NCBI RefSeq assembly: GCF_932526225.1
Contig: NC_064046.1
Location: 7,985,219 to 8,049,218 of the forward strand
DNA: 64,000 nucleotides
From: Nematostella vectensis
Taxonomy: Eukaryota; Cnidaria; Anthozoa; Actiniaria; Edwardsiidae
Reading direction: 5' to 3'
A model generated the notes under the pieces. The model was given only the letters and a program-made list of their open reading frames with translations, was not told the DNA's origin and made no database searches. Within the stretch, counting starts at the first letter, position 1. The number at the start of each line of letters is the position of its first letter. The translations under genes and the position numbers were made by a program. Below are positions 55,296 through 64,000 of this stretch, piece by piece.

Positions 55296-55484
55296 TTGAT
55301 GCTGACATCCTCCCACATTGTTTGTTTAACGATGCTGCCACCTTGAACCGAGAATCGAATACGTTTTTGGAGATTTCATCGATGAGTGGTAAATCACGTG
55401 ACACTTTCGTTGCGCCACTGGACACCTGCAAGACATCCTATTCTGGTTGTTAGAAGATGCGTCTATCATGGACATTGTTTTGAG

Positions 55485-55565
55485 TTTTTTGGTGACATCA
55501 TTAATGACGTCACACATCACATGACCATCATGTTGCACCCTTTCACTTTATAAGTAGGGGCTTGC
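55485..55565 (+). repeat. CRE-palindrome repeat, short copy
   Basis: GGTGACATCATTAATGACGT with CACATGACC and a TTGCACCC box matches the blocks at 7255-7690. Located about 200 bp upstream of gene E. Confidence 0.6.
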
Positions 55566-55762
55566 TAAGTAGGGGAAATCATCTGCCAATGTGTAAACGT
55601 GCTAATGCCTGTTCCAACGCTTAGCTTCGAATAAGCGCCCAAGTCGACCCAAGCGCCATGCCTCGAAATGAGCAATGTAAATGAAAAAACGAACACTTAC
55701 GGTGACAAGGTTTCTTTGCTTGACCTTTTATTCCATATGTTTATATAGGTTTGAAAGACGCG

Positions 55763-55971
55763 ATGGAGTTTCTATTCCACCTCTTGCTAGTTCTTCTTAT
55801 GTCATGGCAACACGCCATTGCACACGACTGCAGGAACTACATCTATTTCATGCCAGGCTTCCAGCTGCATGCCCACGTCATCCAGACGAAAGTGACAACA
55901 AAGAATGAGGAATGTCGAGAAAGCTGCCGCGAAAATGACGCGTGCTTCTCCATCAACTTCAAGCAGAAAGA
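55763..55971 (+). CDS. Gene E exon 1: signal peptide and PAN start
   Basis: ATG at 55763 gives the leader; a TTG twelve bases upstream is in frame but not a eukaryotic start. Donor GTAAGT, phase 2. Confidence 0.85.
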
Positions 55972-58900
55972 GTAAGTGATGATACAGTATCTTTACTATG
56001 GCTCATATCATCCACAATAATATTTTTTTATATGCACAGATGCTTCCGATTTTTTTAGATCGTATAAAAGAGTTTTTTGATGATCAGATTAAATGATCAG
56101 ACGATTAAGGAATTAAGAAAACGGTTTTCAAAACAAAACTGTTTGATAAGAATAAATCATTTGTTAGCTTAAGATCATAACAATAAAAAAAATAAGAAAG
56201 CAAACGAAAGAAAAAATATGAAAGAAAAGGCTAAGAACCCTTGACATTTCTTCCCATGTTCCTCTACTTTCCTCAGATCGCGATGTGAGCTGAATAACGC
56301 TTCACACATGACACATCCGGGAAGGCTGAGACCAGAAGTCAACGCATTCTACGCTTTGGTGAAACCGCCGACCTACTGCAGTAACGAGTACTGTTCGACG
56401 GGAAAGAAGTGTGTCTTGCGAGGGGAAGGAATGACGCACAAATGTGAAGGTAAGGATAAATCTATTTATCATCTACATGTATATTGATATTCAGTCCTTC
56501 TACTCCCATTCAATTCAGGGCGTAGCAGGTGGCTCTATAGCACTGTAATATTGATTAATATTGATTTTAATTTGAAGAAGGCGGGTTTGTCCTGTAGAAA
56601 TACCGTATGAATAAAACGTTTTTTTCGACTTTTTCTTTTAATGTCCATATATTTTCGATGCAATATTTATGAATGTGCACTTGTAATCACCAGATTGTTT
56701 GCCAAGCGCTATGGGTATGGAGTCGGGCGCTATAAGTGACTCAGCAATTACTGCATCGAGCTTCTTTTCTGATAACCTGCGGCCTTTTAATGGCCGCCTA
56801 AATCGCCCAAGCGCCTGGGCGTCTGCAACTCGGAGCCCTGGAGAGTACATCCAAGTCGACCTGGGGCGTGTCACAACAGTCACCAAGGTGGCCACTCAAG
56901 GAAACCCGGGATATTATGAGTGGGTAAATAGCTACAAAATCAGCTACAGCTCCGACCTGTCGACCTGGCAAGTGTACCGCGAGGGAGGTCAAGAAAAGGT
57001 ATGAGCTAGCCTCCTCCTCAGGCATCTCAAGTGTTTTTTGTTCTTTTTCAGCATTAAAATGGATGTAAGAAAGGGGACTGAAGTAGTATAGTATTTATGA
57101 AGCTAGACATTTTTTGGGAAGGACTTCTCCCGAAACAGTCGCCATGACAACACCACAGGAACAAAGGAATGGGAACAGTTTGTAGTCGAAGCAATAAACT
57201 GCGAGGAAAACAATTGACCTGAGCAGATCGGAGGAGTCTAAACAATAACCTAGGGGGTGCACGGAGGAGTGAGAACACTAGACTCGGATACAGATTGGAG
57301 GAGTTCGGAGGAACAATGTGAAACAATATGTAAAACGATATAATTGGGAGGAGAAAGAACAATGGATTCGGAGGAGTGACACTTGACTGGAGAAATTGGG
57401 AGGAACAAAAGTTTCGATTGTGCGATCTTGCCTAGAGTAGAAATGACGTCATCATCGAAAGTAATACACGTGTCCAGACTTACACAGGCTGGAAGTTTGA
57501 AGCTGACAAGTTTACCATAGAAGGTTTTGATTGTGAACTAATGTGCTTACATTTACCAAAATTGATTAATGCAAGTCATGTCTAGTCTCACAATGACGCC
57601 GATGTCGAATAAGCGTCTTTTGGGCTTTGTTTTCGATAACACCAAAAATGATTGTTTACGAAGGGACTATCATTTGTTCCAATCACACCAGAAGCGTGGA
57701 GCATTTTGAGGTTATCCAAAAAAAACGATATCACGTCCGCACCAAATGTCTTTGTAAAAAAAAAAATGTAAACTCCTCTTTTATAATCTAACACGGCCCT
57801 AGCTCTAAGTAAGCCTTAACATCATGCAAAATAAATTGCTTGGATGGTATTTTAATAATAAAAATAAGTTTTTAGTTCTCTTTGTTAATACAAGTGTTAT
57901 GGATTGCATATTTACCTATATTGATCAGCATGCATATCCCTTGTTAAAGAAGGGATCGATAAAAGAAGTGGGGAAACTAAGATACGCTATGTTTAGGATG
58001 ATATTTATTAGTTTTTTTATTCCAGTTTTTAGGTGGAATTACAATAGATACTACAATATATTAGGTCTAAAAATATCATATTTCTACCCTCCCCCTCCCC
58101 CCACGCTCAATGTTGCACGTGGAAATATACATTGAATTGTAGAGAAAGTTGATTTTCGAACAACATTGAATGGGGGGAGGGGGGCGGATTAGGCGGATTA
58201 TCGACAGGAACAGAGTAGGTTCCGATATTATGATGCGCGCACCCGTGTTATACGTGCGAAAAACCGTTGTGTCCTTAAGTAATCTGTCCCTGATTGTAGG
58301 TGTAGGCTAGGCTACCAGGGGTACTTGTAGCTCCACTGGAGAGGATACTCCAGCGTCATCGCGATATATCGACTTATCACGAGAGGGGACAGTTTATCGC
58401 TTATAAGCTAAAGTCCGATTTCCGTGGGAAGCGAGCGCCAGGGGTCTCCTCCGACGATGGTAGAGGCCATTGCGCCTCAATGGGCGGCTACAGTTCGCCT
58501 CAAGCTGGGTAGCAACTAGCCAGTTAAGTGCCGTCTCGCTATGGCTTACCTGCTCCACTGGGTGCGTGGGGATCAAAGAGACACTTTTCGTAAAGTGGGC
58601 CACTAAACACCCGCACCAGACAAAAGGAATTACCAAGAAAGAAGCCTCCAGGTCTTCGTTTCGCTAGCTGGAACGTCAGGACCATGTGTCCCGGACTTAC
58701 CAAAGACCTTCAGCAGATCGACGACGCAAGGAAGACAATGTTCATCGACAGGTAGCTCTCACGCCTTAACATTGCCATCGCCGCCCTACAGGAGACCGGG
58801 CTGACTGACAACGGCACCATAAGAGAAGCGAGCTATACTTTCTACTGGCAGGGACTCCAGACGAACCTGTCAGCCACCGGACAGCAGCAGAGTCAGAGAA

Positions 58901-61900
58901 TTCGAGGGCAATGTACGAGGGCATCAAGAAGGCAACAGGCCCAACCCCCTCTAACACTACCTACCTTCTTCAAGTCCAAGTCGGGCGAGGTCATCACAGA
59001 CTAGGAGAAACAGATGTAGCGATGGAAGGAGCACTACCTCGAACTGTATGCGACACTGAACACTGTCATAGACGCAGCTTGCAACGCCATCCCAGTCCTA
59101 CCGGTCATGCAGGAGCTAGACACCCCACCAACTGTGGAAGAGCTCAGCAATCCCATCGACTGCCTTGTCTGTGGGAAAGAACCTGGGAGTGACGGAATTT
59201 CCCGGAGGTCCTGAATACTGGATAACCAGCCTTAATCCAGCCACTCCACGACCTCCTCTGCATCTGCTGAGAACAGGGAACATCCCCCAGGATATGCGTG
59301 ACGCAAGAATCGTCATTTTGTACAAGAACAAACGAGACCGCAGCGACTTTTACAACTACCGGGGCATTTCTCTCCTCATCATTGCTGGCAAAGTGTTCGC
59401 CCACGTAGCTCTAACCCGCCTGCAGTCCCTCGCTTCCCGAGTCTACTCAGAGTCCAAGTGTGGCTTCAGGGCTGGTCGATCAACAGCGGACGTGATCTAC
59501 TCCCTATGTCAGCTGCAGGAGAAGTGACAAAAGCAGCACATGCCACTCTTCATCGCTTTCATCGACCTAACAAAGGCGTTCGACCTGGTCAGTCTATTGT
59601 AACCAAGAGAGTATGATGTAAGAGAACGAATCCCCCGTATTAGGATATGTTCCAATGATGACGTCCGTGAAAGCTATTTTTACAACAAGCAGTTATTTTT
59701 AGATAGGCCTCTGATTGGTCAGCGCTCACGTTTCCTAGCAACAGGATCTTTGGCGCGATAACATCTTGAGCGATGTGAACCGGCAAAGGCTGTTATGGAA
59801 ATCTTTTTGACCGAAAATACCTTCCTTTTTCACGAACGCTGTGAAAATGATTTTCCAGAGAGTACGTTGGATTCAATCAACCGTTTCTCGGACATTAAAT
59901 ACATTAAAATGCATAGAGTGCGTGATTTTAGGCGTGGGGAACAACTTCCCCAGTAAACGTTTTCACAGCTGATTCGCAATATGAAAAAAAAAAACAATCA
60001 ATCAGAAATCTGTGTTTACAACACACAATTCTCTTCCCATTCTATTTTAATGAAAAAGATACATCCAGAACTTAATACCATTATATTCACACCGATATTA
60101 CAAATAAAATGTTTCAAGTCTTTATAATGAAGTAAATCTTATTCCGGTGACAAGGTTTTCTTGAGTGACATGATTCCTGAAATTTTCCATGAAAAATTGA
60201 AGTTCATTCATCTAAAAATGTTATAAATCAAAGAAAAATAAAGGCCTTCTTGTATTAAAATACATAAAATAGACTCTGAGAATGCCTAGGTATCTCACCG
60301 AATTGCAGGGAAAAAGAACGTTTTAGGAGTCTGCACGATGCCTCTTGAATGAACTCCAAATTCACCGTCTCCCCGACGTCTTCCCGTTCAATTATTTATA
60401 TAACATTTAGATAACTGAACATTAGATAACTTAACAGATAACAGGACACCACCCCATGAGTAGCATTGTGATCATGAGCCTTGAAGAGCAGCTAAAAGGA
60501 TAAAAACAGGTAGCGAACGAAGTAAAGAAGTGCAGAAGGAAAAATTTGGTGAAATTGTACTAGCTCGTGGTGCCCATAACCAAATATGGACGAACCATGT
60601 ATGGATGCTATGATTGACAAGCTCGCGCAATCTAAAAATAGCTTTCGTGGACGACATCATGAGCCACGGGGATTCGTTTTATTATATCATGGTCTCTTGT
60701 TGTAATTCTATCAAAAACTGGAATAAAACCCATTTTTAAACTATACGAAGACAAATGTCTAACAAGGAATAAGCATGCTTATAAAGTAGATATACTATCC
60801 ATAAATAAAAACCTCCTACGGTAAGCTTGGCACCTTCCAACTTCCAGCCTGGGCAAGTCTAGACAAGTTTAGTGTTTCCGATGATGACGTCAGTTTCGCT
60901 CTAGGCAAGACGTCACACCACCGAAACTTTCGCTCCTCCCGATTTCTCCAGTCAAGTGCTACTGCTCTGAATACATTTGTACTTTCTCCTCCCAATTATA
61001 TCGTTTCACATATTGTTTCACATTTTTCCTCCGAACTCCTCCAATCTATATCCGAGTGCTCTCACTTCTTCATGCACCCACGCTCTCTCTCCTCCATACA
61101 CCCGCGAGTCTATTGTTTGGACTCCTACGAACTCCTTCCATTCCTTTGTTTCCTCGGGGTCGCCATGACAACAGTTTTGGGAGGAGTCCCTAAAACAGTA
61201 AAGATTAGAACGGCCACAAGGTTTTCATCAGCTCTGAAAGCGAGTTTGGTGTTATCGAATACCGGTCTACTTGGTCATAGAGACGGCCTAACGTGCTCAA
61301 TTAACGACTCTTCGTGGAATTATCTAAAGTTATCCTCCAAAGTTTAACAAGGAAACCTTGTCAAGAAACTACGGCAGAAAGGCTTAATGAAGAATCTGAT
61401 GTTGATACCCGTAAAACTTCCGCCTCCTTCTCTTCTATGCTCACATTAAGTGCCTTCACGCTTGCTAAAAAGTTTTTATATTTTCCACTTTCGATTGCAA
61501 TTTTGTTTTTTACGTAGTACTTCCTATTTAATTTTGATTCAATAGACGCCATCTTTTCCCAACTACAAATATATCCTTGGGCCCCCTCCTTTTATATCAT
61601 TTGCTTGCTTCAAAAGGCTCCCGGGGTGCCGTTACATGTCCACTGTGTTCGGGTTTTGGCGTCATGGTCCATCCCTTCCTCCCTCCCAGGCCCCGGTTCT
61701 TTCTTGATCCCGCTCCAGGAAGCCCGAGAAGCCTACGGAGGAGGTTTTTAAAAGATGTTACATAGTATTTTGTTTTGATCATTGACCAAATAGAATCGAG
61801 CCCTAACCTTGCAACCTAAGCAACCAAGGGGCGGGTGGGATTTGCTTTGATTAATATTTTGTTATGTATCGAAGGTGTTTTCCGGGAACACAGACAGAAC

Positions 61901-62015
61901 CACAGTTGTCTTCGGGGTGTTGTCACAGCCCATTTTTACACGTGGTATCCGGATTATCGCGGTATCTTTCACATGGCGGCCTGCTGGGAGGGTGGAGATC
62001 TACGGATGCAAATGA
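55763..62015 (+). CDS. Gene E: secreted PAN/F5-8C (discoidin) protein
   Basis: Exons 55763-55971, 56277-56449, 56694-56998 and 61875-62015 join in phase (2, 1, 0) to 828 nt, 275 aa plus stop. Layout: signal peptide 1-20 (LLLVLLMSW core, cleavage near AIA-H); PAN/apple domain about 23-100 with ECRESCRENDACFSINF and RCELNN; a short Cys-rich linker (CSNEYCSTGKKCVL); F5/8C domain C129 to C274 with AWASATRSPGEYIQVDLG, VTKVATQGNP, then VFSGNTDRTTVVF and VEIYGC. F5/8C domains bind sugars or phospholipids; PAN domains bind proteins or glycans. It is likely an extracellular adhesion or recognition protein, of a type common in cnidarians. The stop follows the closing Cys by one residue, as expected of a complete domain. 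Confidence 0.85.
56277..56449 (+). CDS. Gene E exon 2: PAN end and Cys-rich linker
   Basis: Acceptor TTTCCTCAG and donor GTAAGG, phases 2 and 1. It contains RCELNNASHMTHPG and CSNEYCSTGKKC. Confidence 0.85.
56694..56998 (+). CDS. Gene E exon 3: F5/8C domain, first two thirds
   Basis: Acceptor AATCACCAG and donor GTATGA, phases 1 and 0. It opens with the domain Cys and GMESGAISDSAITASS and ends DLSTWQVYREGGQEK. Confidence 0.9.
57117..57535. repeat. Inverted repeat arm, left (gene E intron 3)
   Basis: Pairs over about 400 bp with 60803-61195 in reverse complement: for example GATTGGAGGAGTTCGGAGGA, CGATATAATTGGGAGGAGAA, ATGACGTCATCATCG. The arms are clearly diverged, with many substitutions and several indels. 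Confidence 0.8.
58380..59600 (+). pseudogene. RTE-like non-LTR retrotransposon, truncated
   Basis: Endonuclease start FASWNVRTMCPGLTKDLQ (58660 on) with IAALQETG (58777 on) after a stop. RT motifs: GSDGI (about 59189), NIPQDMRDARIVILYKNK, NYRGISLL, KCGFRAGRSTADVIYSL and FIDLTKAFDLV (to 59590). Several frames and stops. It ends abruptly at 59600, where a TIR element begins. It lies within intron 3 of gene E, sense orientation. Confidence 0.85.
59601..60702. mobile_element. TIR element, ACCAAGAGAG family, inserted in the RTE remnant
   Basis: AACCAAGAGAGTATGATGTA with AACGAATCCCCCG at the left matches, in reverse complement, CGGGGATTCGTTTTATTATA and TCATGGTCTCTTGTTG at 60667-60702. No transposase ORF. 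It cuts the RT reading frame at 59600, so it is younger than that element or lies at its truncation point. Confidence 0.7.
60803..61195. repeat. Inverted repeat arm, right (gene E intron 3)
   Basis: Reverse-complement partner of 57117-57535; the right side abuts repeat R1 copy 2. Confidence 0.8.
61205..61650 (+). repeat. Dispersed repeat R1, copy 2
   Basis: TTAACGACTCTTCGTGGAAT, CCCGTAAAACTTCCGCCTCC, GTGCCTTCACGCTTGC and GGCTCCCGGGGTGCCGTTAC match 36149-36720 in the opposite orientation. Confidence 0.75.
61875..62015 (+). CDS. Gene E exon 4: F5/8C domain C-terminal strand
   Basis: Acceptor TATCGAAG (weak pyrimidine tract), phase 0, then VFSGNTDRTTVVFGVLSQPI and, further on, RPAGRVEIYGCK and TGA. 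The match to the canonical F5/8C ending is strong. Overlapping ORFs in the two other frames are shadows. Confidence 0.8.
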   Translation: MFSGNTDRTTVVFGVLSQPIFTRGIRIIAVSFTWRPAGRVEIYGCK

Positions 62016-62427
62016 GCTCCACCCCTTCCTTCATGGGGAAAAAATGCACCATTATCTAAATGCTTGTATATTCTCTTGAAATACCCTTAGGGGAAGAGTA
62101 GCAGCTGCACTTGATGCATAAGGAGGATGACGTAGTATTACAAACCTTTATCATTAATGACTATGACATCATTGAGAGTCGCTCCAAGGGGCATATCAGG
62201 CTCCTTATTACGATGCAGAAGAAGGCTTTTATTCAGTGGTAAGAGTTAACTATCGTTTTCTCATTCTCTTAGTCACTGAGTTGCGGCAAACTCCTAGGGT
62301 TAAATTCGGAGGATCTCTACTTTAACTTAACAGGATTGAAAAAAAGAGAATATCGATTGATGTATCAACATTTTTTTGCATTTATTCGCTTGATTTATTG
62401 TGTTGTATTAAACAGAATATCAATTTT

Positions 62428-62433
62428 AATAAA
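62428..62433 (+). promoter_or_regulatory. Poly(A) signal candidate, gene E
   Basis: AATAAA 413 nt after the stop of gene E, just before the 22-bp satellite. Confidence 0.4.
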
Positions 62434-62579
62434 CTCATTGCACCAAAGTAGAGTTGATGAATATTGACCTTATCCGAAAAAGTTGACAGATCTAAAACTA
62501 TTGCTCTTATTAAGACTATATCTCTGAAGAGTCAACTGCAAAAATGACAAGTGAACAAACAAGAAGGGCAACTGATGCA

Positions 62580-63197
62580 AATTTTATGTGCAACTGATGC
62601 AAACTAGATGCGCAACTGATGCAAACTAGATGCGCAACTGATGCAAACTAGATGCGCAACTGATGCAAACTAGATGCGCAACTGATGCAAACTAGATGAG
62701 CAACTGATGCAAACTAGATGCGCAACTGATGCAAACTAGATGCGCAGCTGATGCAAACTAGATGAGCAACTGATGCAAACTAGATGAGCAACTGATGCAA
62801 ACTAGATGAGCAACTGATGCAAACTAGATGCGCAACTGATGCAAACTAGATGCGCAACTGATGCAAACTAGATGCGCAACTGATGCAAACTAGATGCGCA
62901 ACTGATGCAAACTAGATGCGCAACTGATGCAAACTAGATGCGCAACTGATGCAAACTAGATGCGCAACTGATGCAAACTAGATGCGCAACTGATGCAAAC
63001 TAGATGCGCAACTGATGCAAACTAGATGCGCAACTGATGCAAACTAGATGCGCAACTGATGCAAACTAGATGAGCAACTGATGCAAACTAGATGCGCAAC
63101 TGATGCAAACTAGATGAGCAACTGATGCAAACTAGATGCGCAACTGATGCAAATTAGATGCGCAACTGATGCAAACTAGATGCGCAACTGATGCAAT
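62580..63197. repeat. 22-bp minisatellite, about 28 copies
   Basis: Units of CAACTGATGCAAACTAGATG plus CG, with GAG variants of the last triplet. Very homogeneous, so recently expanded or kept uniform. Starts about 560 bp after the gene E stop. Confidence 0.97.
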
Positions 63198-63199
63198 CT

Positions 63200-63700
63200 A
63201 TACAATAAGGTTCAAATTTTCTAATGTTCAATGATGTTTTTAGTTATCATTTTAGTTATCGAATTTGTCCGCATGTTCTCGGATCCCTCTTACAGATGCT
63301 GATTTTAAACCATCCTTTATTCTATAAACTAATAAAAGGAGAGGGGAAAGAAAAGTTTATTCTATGTCTATGACGGTGAGGCTTGAAAGTAGTGCACATC
63401 TTACATGCCGCGGAAAATCATGCTATTGCTAGGCTGCGTACCAAGAAAAGAGCAAATGAAAAAACTAATAGCGGCTTTCGTATTTTCTGTCTCCGTTGTA
63501 TTGTCATTATATTTTGATCTGGGATCCCTGTGTCTTATTATACATTTTGGGATACCTGTGTAATGCGTGCATCAATAATGGCGAACGTTTAGTGCTGGTT
63601 TAATTCGTTTCTATCCTTATTAATCCGTATTGATCTTGTTACGCAAATCGATCACATTTTTTATGGCTTTAAAAGTCAATCCAACTCAAAATTTTTATTA
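63200..63700. other. Intergenic, no gene seen
   Basis: AT-rich with no ORF of note; lies between the 22-bp satellite and the 3' end of gene F. Confidence 0.4.
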
Positions 63701-63703
63701 TAT

Positions 63704-63716
63704 CATTGTTTTATTC
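63704..63716 (-). promoter_or_regulatory. Poly(A) signal candidate, gene F
   Basis: The minus strand reads GCGAATAAAACAA here, about 135 nt past the putative gene F stop. Confidence 0.4.
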
Positions 63717-63847
63717 GCACTCGCTTCTTGATGGTCTGTGTTTGATAATACTTATCTTTACTATTATGCGAGCTTTAGTAAACACAGTAACTTTTAGAAG
63801 AATAGTCTATATCTCGTGGAGCATTCATTTGATTCAAGATGTTTTTT

Positions 63848-63975
63848 TTATTCCGGCTGCTTTACGGCAAGGATATAGCCGTTTACAAAGTCTAAGCCAT
63901 ACTTTTCTGGATTTTTCGCTACCTTTTCCTCTACGATTACATCCTTTTCGTCTTCAGATCGTTCAGATGAAAGAG
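63848..63975 (-). CDS. Gene F: probable terminal exon of a minus-strand gene, partial
   Basis: On the minus strand, acceptor GTTTTTCTTCAG (63976 on) leads into 42 codons with a charged start (SSERSEDEKDVIVEEKVAKN), then PEKYGLDFVNGYILAVKQPE and TAA at 63848-63850. The composition looks coding, the acceptor has a good pyrimidine tract and a poly(A) signal follows. I do not recognise the protein. The rest lies beyond the window. Confidence 0.45.
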
Positions 63976-64000
63976 CTGAAGAAAAACAGCTTAGCTAGTA

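Noticed and set aside
57588-57794. Short minus-strand ORF in gene E intron as transposase fragment
   Set aside because: No transposase motif; composition typical of AT-rich intron.
62583-63197. CRISPR-like array
   Set aside because: The 22-bp units are contiguous with no unique spacers, and the DNA is eukaryotic.

Overview
This is eukaryotic DNA from a metazoan, most likely an anthozoan cnidarian such as a sea anemone. The reasons are GT-AG introns, AATAAA poly(A) signals, secreted proteins built from ricin-type, EGF, CAP, PAN and F5/8C modules, and intergenic DNA full of retroelement debris, MITE-like hairpins and minisatellites. The species is inferred from this overall character; no marker gene fixes it.

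Five multi-exon genes can be assembled on the + strand by hand-splicing, with matching intron phases. (A) 895-19137, eight exons, 1448 codons: signal peptide, a Cys-rich N-terminal half resembling three ricin-type trefoils, an EGF module, then a long helical region with two hydrophobic segments and a beta-rich C-terminus. Its second half matches no family I can name and has the layout of an alpha-helical pore former. (B, C, D) 24760-28227, 29094-37215 and 38619-42110: a tandem cluster of three secreted CAP/SCP (GAPR-1/GLIPR2-like) paralogues. They share intron positions in the CAP domain but have quite different N-terminal stalks: a (G5-SSTQAP)n linker, a basic polar stalk, and a Met/Gln/Pro-rich stretch. 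D has lost two of the four CAP tetrad residues. (E) 55763-62015, four exons, 275 codons: signal peptide, PAN/apple, a short Cys-rich linker and an F5/8C discoidin domain whose last exon lies 4.9 kb downstream, past a truncated retrotransposon. A probable terminal exon of a sixth gene lies on the minus strand at the right edge (63848-63975).

The rest is repeats. There is a broken Gypsy-type pol (minus, 3957-6693) and a separate gag/protease scrap (+, 2520-3200). Non-LTR remnants lie at 12362-13440 (minus), 33111-35880 (+), about 49911-50740 (+) and 58380-59600 (+). A tRNA-headed SINE-like sequence starts near 44430. At least eight hairpin or TIR elements are present, along with a dispersed family carrying a CRE-type palindrome. 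Large minisatellites occur at 39900-41105 (34 bp), 42360-42870 (51 bp), 43432-44370 (21-23 bp), 52811-54690 (32 bp) and 62580-63197 (22 bp).

No bacterial-type operons, CRISPR arrays or rRNA genes are visible. The genes probably act independently as secreted proteins; the CAP trio is the one clear local gene family. All gene models come from reading splice signals and frames by eye and have no transcript support.
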